Positions 8,747 to 16,729 of a stretch of DNA of 64,000 nucleotides are shown here, piece by piece. The position numbers and the translations under genes were made by a program. Every line of letters begins with the position of its first letter. Positions within the stretch are counted from its first letter, which is position 1. The notes under the pieces are model-generated. The model saw nothing but the letters and a program-made list of their open reading frames with translations, did not search any database and was not told where the DNA came from. The DNA is taken from NCBI GenBank assembly GCA_028290465.1, contig JAQGJU010000088.1, forward strand, positions 1 through 64,000, in the 5' to 3' direction. Origin of the DNA: Xanthobacteraceae bacterium (GTDB lineage Bacteria; Pseudomonadota; Alphaproteobacteria; Rhizobiales; Xanthobacteraceae).

Positions 8747-8769
8747 AGTTCCGGCTCCTGATGGAGCCA

Positions 8770-8788
8770 ACTTATCACCATGATAAGT
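8770..8788. promoter_or_regulatory. Perfect palindrome, probable operator of the TA operon
   Basis: ACTTATCA-CCA-TGATAAGT has perfect 8-bp arms with a 3-nt spacer and ends 24 bp before the DUF4258 start codon, where an autoregulating XRE antitoxin would be expected to bind. Confidence 0.65.
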
Positions 8789-8832
8789 CCAGACCTACAA
8801 CTAACTATTAAACCATCCTGTTCCAGAGCTTG

Positions 8833-8876
8833 TGTTGCGTTAACGCAACATTAGGTTCAAAGGGACGTGGCCTAAT
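8833..8876. promoter_or_regulatory. 18-bp perfect palindrome plus outer inverted repeat
   Basis: TGTTGCGTTAACGCAACA (8833-8850) is perfectly self-complementary. It is followed by ATTAGG (8850-8855) and CCTAAT (8871-8876), a 6-bp inverted repeat. These lie about 90 bp upstream of the TA operon start and could be a second operator or the binding site of another regulator. The rest of 8790-9034 shows no gene. Confidence 0.5.
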
Positions 8877-9034
8877 ATGTAGGCAGTCGCACCAGACTAG
8901 CATACCTTTTTGCCCGAACAGGGCTCCGAAAGGGCCTGTTTAGGCGGTAAAATCCTCCTTAGAGACGAGAAGGACCAGCCCCCGCTTCCTCGTCGGTGAA
9001 CTGATGCAGGCCATACCCGTATTCACCCACCCGC

Positions 9035-9262
9035 TTACCCCCTCGCCATCTTCGTCTGCTTCACAATCTGCTGGCCGACGAACTGCTTGGCGCAGGCGAA
9101 CACGGTGTCGCGGTCGCTACCCGGCCGGTACGGTAGGGCCGGTCGTAGGTGCCGCACAATAAATGCACGATCCAGTTCAGCTCGCGCTGTTGCTGTGGCG
9201 CATTGGCATTGCCGGCGATGAGCGCCTGGATGGCGGCGGTGTCGGCGTCCTCATAGGAGCTG
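9035..9262 (-). pseudogene. Degenerate second copy of the Bbp19-like phage gene
   Basis: This stretch is a near copy of 10204-10424, the coding sequence of the 85-aa phage protein: same order and roughly 90% identity by eye, starting at the stop codon (TAA here, TAG there). A 5-nt insertion near 9130 (ggtagggccggtcg versus ggctggtcg) breaks the frame, and similarity ends after tcctcatagg, so the start codon region is missing. The two copies flank the PRC-barrel gene, pointing to a duplication event tied to its insertion. Confidence 0.8.
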
Positions 9263-9303
9263 CAGGGGAGACGCCCGATTCCGGAAGGCGCTGACAGACT
9301 CGT

Positions 9304-9535
9304 TTACGCCACCTTCGTGAAAGTATCGGCAAGCGACTCGATCCAGGCCGCAAATAGCTCTTCCAGCCTGCCGCGAAGCATATCGCGCTGGTCGAGCGCG
9401 CAATCGAAGCGCTCGGTCCATTCCACGAAAGTCTGGCTATCCTGTAGCCGAACGCACGCGCCAGCAGCCCCATGACCGAGACTGCTGGCCTTACCGTCCG
9501 ATGCGCGGCCGCTCAGCGCGTCAGTGCCGCGTGCC
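9304..9535 (-). pseudogene. Start-less coding remnant of unknown function
   Basis: This minus frame ends FVEWTERFDCALDQRDMLRG..LEELFAAWIESLADTFTKVA, which looks like a genuine amphipathic helical protein end, but no good start codon or ribosome site precedes it and it runs into the PRC-barrel gene. It may be the 3' part of a gene cut off when the PRC-barrel gene arrived. No family recognised. Confidence 0.35.
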
Positions 9536-10072
9536 TTAGTTCGAAGTCGTATACTTGAACGCCGGCATCGCCTTCAGCTGGTCCTTGGTGGCGCTCAGCA
9601 CGCCGTGATCGGGGTACCATTGCTCCGTGGTCGAGCGGGACGTCGTCGTGGCCCGCTTGTTGGCCGACGCATTCGCGGTCGCCGCGTTATCGGCAGCAGG
9701 CGAGGCTGCCGCGGTGCGCGCCGGCTCATTGACGAATTTGATCTTGGACGGCTCGACCAAAATGTCGTGTTCGCCCATGCCGAGGAAGCCGCCGACGCCG
9801 ATCACATAACCGGCCACCTTACCGGTGGAGTCCAGAAGGATCTCGTTCACATCGCCGAGCTTCTCGTTCTGCTCGTTATAGATGTCCAGGCCCATCATCT
9901 TGGACGCACGCCAATGCCCCGACATGGTGGACTTGGTCGTTGTCGTGGTGGTGGTCGCCACCGGAGCGGTCGCGGCCGGAGCCGAACTGTTGCCCTGATT
10001 GGTCGACTGCGAGAACGCGGTCGTCGACATGAGGGCGGCGACGAAGATACCGCCAATGATGGATGCGCGCAT
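9536..10072 (-). CDS. Secreted PRC-barrel domain protein
   Basis: A 178-aa protein starting MRASIIGGIFVAALMSTTAF, an apparent signal peptide, followed by a Thr/Ala-rich linker. The PRC-barrel core is WRASKMMGLDIYNEQNEKLG, then VNEILLDSTGKVAGYVIGVG and GEHDILVE. The tail is low-complexity. PRC-barrel proteins of this type are common periplasmic proteins in Hyphomicrobiales, with poorly defined roles. It is a cellular-type gene inside the phage late module, flanked by two copies of a phage gene. Confidence 0.8.
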   Translation of the reverse strand: MRASIIGGIFVAALMSTTAFSQSTNQGNSSAPAATAPVATTTTTTTKSTMSGHWRASKMMGLDIYNEQNEKLGDVNEILLDSTGKVAGYVIGVGGFLGMGEHDILVEPSKIKFVNEPARTAAASPAADNAATANASANKRATTTSRSTTEQWYPDHGVLSATKDQLKAMPAFKYTTSN

Positions 10073-10203
10073 GGGAGTCTCCTGATGGTTGGAAATGTCC
10101 CGGGATAATTTTCGACGCGCGCATTCGTTCCTAAGTCTCACGCGGTTCCAACAATTTATGTGGGTTTGCTGTCGTCGCCACGTCATTATGGAACTTCGGC
10201 ACC

Positions 10204-10461
10204 CTACTCCCTCGCCACCTTCGTCTGCTTCACGATCTGCTGGCCGACGAACTGCTTGGCGCAGGCGAACACCGTGTCGCGATCGCTACCCGGCCGGTAC
10301 GGCTGGTCGTAGGTGCCGCACAGCACATTTATGATCCAGACAAGCGCGCGCTGCTGCTGTGACGCATTGGCGTTGCCAGCGATGAGTGCCTGAATGGCGG
10401 CGGTGTCGGCGTCCTCATAGGGCGCCGGGTGCCAGGGCTGCGGGGGCGGGCGTTTGGCCAT
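10204..10461 (-). CDS. Bbp19-like small phage protein
   Basis: An 85-aa protein: a Pro-rich start (MAKRPPPQPWHP), then QQQRALVWIINVLCGTYDQP and FACAKQFVGQQIVKQTK. The pattern resembles the short Bbp19-type proteins encoded next to portal genes in podovirus-like phages, thought to be minor head or assembly proteins. The portal gene ends 3 bp upstream, so the two are probably co-translated. A broken duplicate lies at 9035-9262. Confidence 0.6.
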   Translation of the reverse strand: MAKRPPPQPWHPAPYEDADTAAIQALIAGNANASQQQRALVWIINVLCGTYDQPYRPGSDRDTVFACAKQFVGQQIVKQTKVARE

Positions 10462-10464
10462 CGA

Positions 10465-12144
10465 CTACACCACCCCGGCCTGTTGCAGCACCTGCTGGGC
10501 CTCGCCGGCGCTTTTGACCGCCGTGCCCATGCGGGTCGCGACATCGGCGCCGGTCGCCATCGCCTGCGCAGCGGCTTCGGCCTGCTGCAACTGTTCGGCC
10601 TGTTCTTTCGCAGCAGCCGCGGCCTCGACCGGCACCACCCAGTCGGCCGGCGCGACGCCGCCGAGCGCATCGCGAAACGCCTTGTCGAGATTGAAGTCGT
10701 AACGCACCGCCGGATCGATCTGCGCGGCCATCGCCAGCAGCTCGGCCGATTGCTGGAACGCCTGCGACTTCACCCGCTCGTTGGCGGCCTGCAGCGGCGA
10801 CTCGAACTGCCAGTTGATCTCGCGTCCGCGCAGCATCGGCGGCATGTCGGCGAACGAGCCGAACGCGTTCATGTCCATCGCGAGATTCCACGTCATCTCG
10901 CAGAGGCCGCCGTTGTATTCGACCTCCATCGGCTCGAACAGCGGCAGTGCGCGGCGGATGTATTCCTTGACGCGCTCCTGCGTCTCATAGGCGGTCATCT
11001 TCTCGGCGCCGGTCGCCTCCGGCAGGTTGATGACGTTGAGATAGAACGCCTCGGAGATGACGCGCTCGAGCTTGGCTTCGCGCGCCTCGCCCCAATTCAG
11101 TTCACCCGGCCGATCGATCAGGCGCTCCAGCGCGGGGCCCATCTTCTCGTCATACTCGGCATCGACCCAGGTGATGCCGCCGGCGAACACGTTGACGCCG
11201 CCGATGATCGCCTCGCGCGTGGCTTTGAGCGGCGGATCGACCGCCTTCTGGCCGGCCTCCAGCAGCGTCAGGCTAATCTGCTGCAACAGCCGCGCATCGG
11301 GCAGCGCCACCACGGTGGCCGGCGAATGCGCGTATTGCGAGCCCGGCACGGTCTGCCAGCGCGGGATCACATAGGGCACGCGCCGCGCCGGGACTTCTTC
11401 CAGGATGGTGTCGTTCTCGCAATCCACCATGATGGAGACGAACGGAAAGCGCACGGGGTTCTTCGGCTTCTTGCCAGGCGACAAGTCATAATCATCGGCC
11501 GGCAGCACCACGCGCCGGCATTTGATCTCGCGATACGGCTCCTTGTCGGACGCGGTCTTCACCGACGACGCGACGGTGGCGGGGAACTTGCGGATCAGCG
11601 CCCGGGCCTCGTGCTTCCAGTTGTGATGCACGACGTCGATCACCAGTTCGTCGTTCTCGCACCAGGCGACGTCGCGCAGGTGCCACGCCCGATACAGCAA
11701 CCCATTGCCGGCCGAATTGATATCGACCGAGATCACGGTCTGGCCAAACGCCGTGAAGTCATGGTCGCCCTGCTTGGTGGCGCGGATGAACTGGCCGCGT
11801 GGATCGTAGATGATCCGTCGCATCACATCGGCCTTGGCGTCGAGCCATTGCCGGGCGCCGGCGTCGTTGTTGATGTTTTCGTCGCCGGTGCGGGCATGAA
11901 ACCAGGCCTGGCCGCGCGGGCGCAGCATCGCCGACAGCGCATTGCTCAGATCGCGATGCGCCAGCACCGGCCGCCCGGTCATCAGGTGCGAGGCATATTC
12001 GTCGCCGAGCGCGCGCGTGGTGGTGAACTCCGCCCGGATTGGGCAGAAATTTTCCGCCATGGTCTGCCACAGCGCATGCAGCGGCGCGCGCTTGCCGAAC
12101 AGACGGTCGCCCTGCTCTACCAGTTCGCGGACGCGTGATTTCAT
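10465..12144 (-). CDS. Phage portal (head-to-tail connector) protein
   Basis: A 559-aa protein matching the T7 gp8-like portal family in length and pattern: LHALWQTMAENFCPIRAEFT near the N-terminus, GRPVLAHRDLSNALSAML, a central PYVIPRWQTVPGSQYAHSPA and an Ala/Glu/Gln-rich helical C-terminus (AAAAAKEQAEQLQQAEAAAQ). Twelve copies would form the DNA entry ring. It is flanked by a Pro-rich small gene and the Bbp19-like gene, with 1-3 bp gaps. The reading frame is intact. Confidence 0.9.
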   Translation of the reverse strand: MKSRVRELVEQGDRLFGKRAPLHALWQTMAENFCPIRAEFTTTRALGDEYASHLMTGRPVLAHRDLSNALSAMLRPRGQAWFHARTGDENINNDAGARQWLDAKADVMRRIIYDPRGQFIRATKQGDHDFTAFGQTVISVDINSAGNGLLYRAWHLRDVAWCENDELVIDVVHHNWKHEARALIRKFPATVASSVKTASDKEPYREIKCRRVVLPADDYDLSPGKKPKNPVRFPFVSIMVDCENDTILEEVPARRVPYVIPRWQTVPGSQYAHSPATVVALPDARLLQQISLTLLEAGQKAVDPPLKATREAIIGGVNVFAGGITWVDAEYDEKMGPALERLIDRPGELNWGEAREAKLERVISEAFYLNVINLPEATGAEKMTAYETQERVKEYIRRALPLFEPMEVEYNGGLCEMTWNLAMDMNAFGSFADMPPMLRGREINWQFESPLQAANERVKSQAFQQSAELLAMAAQIDPAVRYDFNLDKAFRDALGGVAPADWVVPVEAAAAAKEQAEQLQQAEAAAQAMATGADVATRMGTAVKSAGEAQQVLQQAGVV

Positions 12145-12145
12145 A

Positions 12146-12367
12146 CTAGGACTCCGAGCCGAGCTTGGTCGCCGTGTAAGCGCCGCCGCGATTTTCCGGC
12201 GCGGTCAGGATGGTCGACGAGCGGCCGGCCCGCGCCATGATCTGCTGCTGCGCGCGGCGGTTGGCCTCCAGCACGCCGGGCGACGACGTGTCCGGCATCG
12301 GGGCCGGCGGCGTCGGCTCGGGCGCGGGAGGCGGCGCGATAACCTTGGGTTTGAACAGCGATCCCAT
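12146..12367 (-). CDS. Small Pro-rich phage protein between terminase and portal
   Basis: A 73-aa protein starting MGSLFKPKVIAPPPAP, with a Pro-rich N-terminus and a conserved-looking end (AQQQIMARAGRSSTILT). Its ATG overlaps the terminase stop (ATGA) and it ends 1 bp before the portal start. Short proteins of this design regularly sit between the terminase and portal genes of podovirus-like phages. Function unknown; a minor head-assembly role is plausible. Confidence 0.75.
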   Translation of the reverse strand: MGSLFKPKVIAPPPAPEPTPPAPMPDTSSPGVLEANRRAQQQIMARAGRSSTILTAPENRGGAYTATKLGSES

Positions 12368-13932
12368 CAGCGTTTCCTCTTCATGTGTTCGAAACCGCGC
12401 GTCGCCGTAGCGGGCATCGGTGTCGCGCTCTGCAATTGCTTCCTCACTGCGGCGTTGCCTTGCGACAGGCACATCACCACGGCATCGCCCTTGCCGGGCG
12501 AGCGGCCGAGCCGTTTGCGGATGTCGTCCTTGCTTTCGATCAACAACCCGCGCGGGCCGACTTCGTAGGCCGGCGCCGCCAAGTCCGCGCGCAATTCAGG
12601 ATCGGGCGGCAGCGCGATCGGCGAGCCGCCTTCCTGATCGGGATCGAGTTCCTCGCGAAACCGCCACCACGCTTCGGCGCGCTTGTTGGCGAATTTGAGC
12701 TGGCCGTCGCGCGTGCGGGCGTTGGTGGCGCCGGCGCCGTTGTGGCCGCTATGTGCGATGCCGTTGTCTTTCAATCGCAGCGTCACGGCACCGCCATAGC
12801 CGCCACCGACATCGACGATCACCGGAGCGTTATTCCGCCGGTACCGGATGATGGTCGCGGCGCTGGCGCTGCCGTCCGCCGTCTGTTCGCCCTTGGCCGA
12901 GATCAGCGGCGCATACCAGCCGCCATGGCGCCACGCGAGTTCGGCGGAATCGCTGCCGCCGCCGGCCGGATCGAAGCCCATCGCGGTCATGGCGAACGGC
13001 TTGTGCCCGTCCGGGCGCCAGCGGCTTTGCGCGGCGACGATCCAGGCGGTCGGGATCACCTGGAACCGATTGTCGCGCAGCCCGACGGAGAAATCGCCGT
13101 CGCGATACGCGCGGCGCAGTTCCTCCGGCAAGCCGGCCAGCACCGACGCGTAGCCGGTCGAGGCCAGATCCGGATTGTCGGCGAGCGATGCCGGCAGATA
13201 GGTGCGCGAGCGCGCCGTCACCGGCAGCTTCTCGCCCGCGATCGTGTGCGGGCCGGGCCCGTCGACCTCGGTGTCTTCGCCGTTGATGGTGGTGAACCAG
13301 CGCAGTTCGCCGGGCTTGGCCGGCTTTGGGTGCGTCGAGTCCAGCCAGGGCGCCCAATAGCGGATCACCCACAGCCCTTCCGACGTGGTCGGCGGATTGC
13401 TGGTCACTAATACACGACAACGCTGGCCGGGCTCGGTCGACCGGTTCCAGCCGACAATGAAGCGATACTGGCTTTCGAGAAAGTCGGTGCCCTCATCGAA
13501 AACGATCAAGTCATGAGGGTCGCCTTTGAATCTCTGCTTGTCGCTTTCTTGTTCGCATCCAGCGATGTCGATTTGCCGGCCGCTTAACTTCCATCTCTGG
13601 AGCTGACCGTTATAGCCGGTGCGGGTGCCGAGGATCTCCTCGATGCGCGGCACGATCTTCAGCGCATCCTTGTTGATGCGCCGCAGGATCAGCGACCGCC
13701 TGTGCGCCGCGATCGCCAGCCCGATGCCGAGGTCGGTCTTGCCGCCACCGGCCTGACCGCCATAAAACGTCTCGTCGGCCGCGCAGAAAAAGCCTTCGGT
13801 CTGCGGACCCGGGTTTGGAATCCATTTGAAGTTGGCCGTCGCGGTCAGTGCATCGGCCGCGACGGACTCGCGCGCATGCGCCGGCAGCACGCCGAGCGCG
13901 GCGCTGATGTCGTCCAGCAATGATGGGGGCAT
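12367..13932 (-). CDS. Phage terminase large subunit
   Basis: A 521-aa ATPase/nuclease that packages DNA through the portal. Walker A is GGQAGGGKTD (residues ~58-67) and Walker B LIVFDEG (~142-148); VLVTSNPP (~174-181) is a coupling-motif candidate. The nuclease domain begins at GFDPAGGGSDS with a catalytic Asp near 321. Start taken at MPPSLLDD; a GTG at 13965 would add 11 residues but overlaps the preceding gene. It is separated from the small terminase by four cellular-type genes, unusual because the two subunits are normally adjacent. Confidence 0.9.
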   Translation of the reverse strand: MPPSLLDDISAALGVLPAHARESVAADALTATANFKWIPNPGPQTEGFFCAADETFYGGQAGGGKTDLGIGLAIAAHRRSLILRRINKDALKIVPRIEEILGTRTGYNGQLQRWKLSGRQIDIAGCEQESDKQRFKGDPHDLIVFDEGTDFLESQYRFIVGWNRSTEPGQRCRVLVTSNPPTTSEGLWVIRYWAPWLDSTHPKPAKPGELRWFTTINGEDTEVDGPGPHTIAGEKLPVTARSRTYLPASLADNPDLASTGYASVLAGLPEELRRAYRDGDFSVGLRDNRFQVIPTAWIVAAQSRWRPDGHKPFAMTAMGFDPAGGGSDSAELAWRHGGWYAPLISAKGEQTADGSASAATIIRYRRNNAPVIVDVGGGYGGAVTLRLKDNGIAHSGHNGAGATNARTRDGQLKFANKRAEAWWRFREELDPDQEGGSPIALPPDPELRADLAAPAYEVGPRGLLIESKDDIRKRLGRSPGKGDAVVMCLSQGNAAVRKQLQSATPMPATATRGFEHMKRKR

Positions 13933-13951
13933 GTTGGGTTCGCGTTGGGAC

Positions 13952-14269
13952 TCAGCCAACGCCACCGCGCCGCTGAACGTCCTCGATGAAATCTTTGGCT
14001 TCTTTCAAGCCTACGCCGGCAAATTCACGGTAGCGTTTGATCGCCTCGATCTTATTGCCGTTCAAAATCGCTTCCAGGACCGCGGGCGGAAGGCCTTTGT
14101 AGGGATCGTAGTCCAGGCCGGCATGCTTGAGCAGCAGATCCAGCTTTGCATCCATACTGGACAACCTGTCCAGTCGCGACTGGATCTTGATCAGGCGCTG
14201 TCCCAGAAAGGTGAGGACGACAAGTACGCATAAGATCGCAACCAAGATGAACGCGGTTTGCTCGGTCAT
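13952..14269 (-). CDS. Membrane-anchored L7/L12 C-terminal-like protein
   Basis: A 105-aa protein with one N-terminal membrane helix (FILVAILCVLVVLTFLG), a short coiled linker (RLIKIQSRLDRLSSMDAKLD) and a C-terminal module, NKIEAIKRYREFAGVGLKEA then KDFIEDVQ, resembling the L7/L12 C-terminal fold (K-AIK-x-R-x-x-x-G-x-x-LKEAK). Such anchored L7/L12-like proteins occur in many bacteria without a known role. It is not a virion gene; it is the first of four cargo genes between the terminase subunits. Confidence 0.7.
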   Translation of the reverse strand: MTEQTAFILVAILCVLVVLTFLGQRLIKIQSRLDRLSSMDAKLDLLLKHAGLDYDPYKGLPPAVLEAILNGNKIEAIKRYREFAGVGLKEAKDFIEDVQRRGGVG

Positions 14270-14385
14270 GGTCAGGCCATCTCCCCTGCACCGGAATGTG
14301 CCGCGGTGTCACCGCACGCGCATAGCGTCGCCGTCGTATTGGTCGCCGGCGGACATCGCGCGGTTCAACTAAAGCCCAGCCTCCC

Positions 14386-15345
14386 TCACCTCGCAACCAC
14401 ATATCCCAATGCGAATACGGCCGCCGGGATCAACCACAGCAGCAGCAGCGGCCAAGCGCGCGGATCGAGCACGGACTCGGCGGGATTTTCCGGATTGTAA
14501 TGGATTTCGACCATCTCGCCTGTCGGATAGCGCGCCGTGCCTCCGCGCACGAACGCCGTCATGCTGGCGCTGAACCGGCCCGTGGTGCCGCGCTTGTCGC
14601 CGATATAGCGCACGCCCGCGACCTCGTAACTGTAGACGACATCGGGCCGGTACATCGTGGTCCAGCGCCGGTGGCTGCCGCTTTGCGACAGCGCCTGAAA
14701 CTCCCGAACGTCGGACTCCTCGATCCGGCCGCGCGCGGTCGGCCAGGCCGTCATCCGGCCGACATGGCGCTGGATGCCGTAGATAAAGAACGCGGCCAGC
14801 AGCCCGAAGCCGATGCAGGCCGTCACGAACGGCGCTTGGGTGGGATCGCGCACGAATGCCGACATCACATCGCCGAGCTTGCGAAAGCCGACGATCGACC
14901 CGACGATCAGGCCGGCCAGCACCAGCACGATAATGGTCACGCCCTTCCAGATGCCGGGCGGCAGGTCGCGTTCGAGCACGGCTTTCGAGCGCTCGTTCGG
15001 ATCGTAATAGACCGTCACGGGTTTACCGACCGGATAACGGGCGATGGTCTCGGCGACCTGAAAATTACCCAGGTCCTCGCCGATGCTGACGCGATCGCAG
15101 CGATATTTGCGGTCAGCAATGGTGTATTCGTAGACGATCTTCGCGAAGTTGCGCGGCTCGGTGTCATCGGAGTCCGGTCCGCCGGAGCGCACGCGGCGGG
15201 TTTCCTGCCCCGACCTTACGACACGGCCCGGCACGCTCGGCCAACGCGCTGCCTGCCGCACTTCCACATATTTGTAGACCGCCGCGAACACGATCAGCCC
15301 CGGAAACGCGGCGAGAAACAGATAGACGATCCAAATGCCGTCCAT
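14386..15345 (-). CDS. DUF3592 membrane protein with two repeats
   Basis: A 319-aa integral membrane protein with an N-terminal helix, a soluble beta domain, two central helices (~125-185), a second soluble domain and a C-terminal helix. Both soluble domains have the DUF3592 pattern: WPSVPGRV..KIVYEYTIADRKYRCD..YPVGKPVTVYYDPNE and WPTARGRIEES..VVYSYEVAGVRYIGD..YPTGEMVEIHYNPEN. It is therefore an internal duplication. Function of the family is unknown. It is cargo inside the phage module. Confidence 0.8.
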   Translation of the reverse strand: MDGIWIVYLFLAAFPGLIVFAAVYKYVEVRQAARWPSVPGRVVRSGQETRRVRSGGPDSDDTEPRNFAKIVYEYTIADRKYRCDRVSIGEDLGNFQVAETIARYPVGKPVTVYYDPNERSKAVLERDLPPGIWKGVTIIVLVLAGLIVGSIVGFRKLGDVMSAFVRDPTQAPFVTACIGFGLLAAFFIYGIQRHVGRMTAWPTARGRIEESDVREFQALSQSGSHRRWTTMYRPDVVYSYEVAGVRYIGDKRGTTGRFSASMTAFVRGGTARYPTGEMVEIHYNPENPAESVLDPRAWPLLLLWLIPAAVFALGYVVAR

Positions 15346-15587
15346 GGCGGTTTCCGGGCGGTCGAAATGGGCCTCCGTGTTAGTCGCTCGCCCGGGCGGC
15401 GCGGTTCAAGCCTCGAACGCCAAATGGTCAAGCGATCGCCAATCGATCGCCAAACCTTCGACGCGATTTCTGACGAGCTTCCGGGCACGCGGAACCGCTA
15501 ACCGTGACGGTTCGGAACCACGAGGTTTTCCAAATCCGAAGGTGTCGAACGGACACCGTAAGCGATCACCACCGAGAGGACTGCGCG

Positions 15588-15884
15588 ATGAAGATGAACC
15601 CCGCACAGATCGAGCAAACGCTGCACCAGTTCAACGCCAAGGCCATTCCGCCGGCCGATCCGATCATGTCGCAGCTCGAAAAGATGTTCGGCGACCACAC
15701 CTATTTCCTCGACAGCAAGGGCCTCAACATCGTGGAACCGGTCAATGCCGATCAGGACAACGGCCCGCTCGGCGTCGTGGTGAATCTCGCCGATTGGGAA
15801 GCAGGCGACGGCACGATGCTCAAGCCGCACCAGCCGGAGAAGACCGAACTGGTCGTCCAGTTTGAAGCCCAGCGCCACCACTGA
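15588..15884 (+). CDS. Conserved hypothetical protein, 98 aa
   Basis: Starts MKMNPAQIEQTLHQFNAKAI with a good Shine-Dalgarno (GAGAGGA). The sequence has a mixed alpha/beta pattern with HTYFLDSKGLNIVEP and GVVVNLADWE, and no recognised motif. It lacks a signal peptide, so it is probably cytoplasmic. It runs opposite to the terminase genes and with the DUF4168 gene downstream, marking it as inserted cargo. Family not recognised. Confidence 0.65.
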   Translation: MKMNPAQIEQTLHQFNAKAIPPADPIMSQLEKMFGDHTYFLDSKGLNIVEPVNADQDNGPLGVVVNLADWEAGDGTMLKPHQPEKTELVVQFEAQRHH

Positions 15885-15955
15885 TGGCGCACGCCTGGGT
15901 GCCCCGTCGCACCACGAACCACAATCCAACATCACATCCCAACAGGAGATGCCAC

Positions 15956-16360
15956 ATGCTGCCGACAACCGCACTGCGCAAGACGACGCTCACCGCCGCC
16001 ATTCTGGCCACGGCCGGTTTCATATCCATTCCAGCCGCGTTTGCGCAGGCCCCTGCTCCGGCAACGCCGCCGGCCACCTCGGCCGGCCCGGCCCCGGCCG
16101 CGACGAATATTCCCGACACCAAACTCGACGCGACAGCCGCTGCCGTAAAGGGCATCTCGGCGGTCAAAACCGACTATCAACAGAAGGTGGCGCAGGCGCC
16201 GGAAACCGACAAGGAACGTCTGGCCAGTGAAGCCAATAATGCAATGACCAAGGCCGTTACCGATCAGGGCCTGTCGGTCGCGGAATACACCAACATCATC
16301 ACAGTGGCGCAGAACGATCCGTCGGTGCACGAGAAGCTTGTGCAGCGCCTCAAGAAATAG
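15956..16360 (+). CDS. Secreted DUF4168-like protein
   Basis: A 134-aa protein with a clear signal peptide (MLPTTALRKTTLTAAILATA, cut near AFAQ-AP), a Pro/Ala-rich linker and a helical C-terminus (LDATAAAVKGISAVKTDYQQ, then GLSVAEYTNIITVAQNDPSV) matching DUF4168. These periplasmic proteins are common in alphaproteobacteria and of unknown role. AGGAGAT precedes the start. It is the last of the cargo genes between the terminase subunits. Confidence 0.75.
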   Translation: MLPTTALRKTTLTAAILATAGFISIPAAFAQAPAPATPPATSAGPAPAATNIPDTKLDATAAAVKGISAVKTDYQQKVAQAPETDKERLASEANNAMTKAVTDQGLSVAEYTNIITVAQNDPSVHEKLVQRLKK

Positions 16361-16400
16361 CCGTGTTGTGCGGCAAGCGGACAGCGAGCAAACCTCCGCG

Positions 16401-16676
16401 CTATCCGCGTGACGCTTGAGTGTTGCGCTTCCGCCCCGTCCAATCTCGGTTCCCCGGGTCGGGCGGGGACGGGAACGATGCTGTCATCCCCGCGCCGCGC
16501 TGCGGACGGTTGTGCCACGTGTCGCGTGCCTCGATCAGTGCCAGCGCGAACGCCACCATGTGCGGATCGCTGTCATAGCCGACCTCACGCGCGAGTTGCT
16601 TGGCCTCGCGCACCGGTGCGGATTCCCGGCACGGCTGGCGCAGGGTCAAGCGGGGACGGGCAATCACAGCCGGCAT
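16401..16676 (-). CDS. Small phage protein downstream of the small terminase
   Basis: A 91-aa protein (MPAVIARPRLTLRQPCRESA, then ALALIEARDTWHNRP) with GGAG 6 nt before ATG 16676. It follows the small terminase by 53 bp on the same strand. No family recognised. Short ORFs at this position are usual in phage packaging modules, so it is most likely a phage gene left beside the cargo insertion. Confidence 0.55.
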   Translation of the reverse strand: MPAVIARPRLTLRQPCRESAPVREAKQLAREVGYDSDPHMVAFALALIEARDTWHNRPQRGAGMTASFPSPPDPGNRDWTGRKRNTQASRG

Positions 16677-16729
16677 GGCAGGCTCCATGGTTTTGATGCT
16701 TGTCGGTATTGCGACGGGACCCGTCAGAG

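Noticed and set aside
10429-12138. 569-codon plus-strand frame opposite the portal gene
   Set aside because: The minus strand encodes a recognisable portal protein with tightly spaced neighbours; the plus frame is a His/Arg/Gly-rich shadow.
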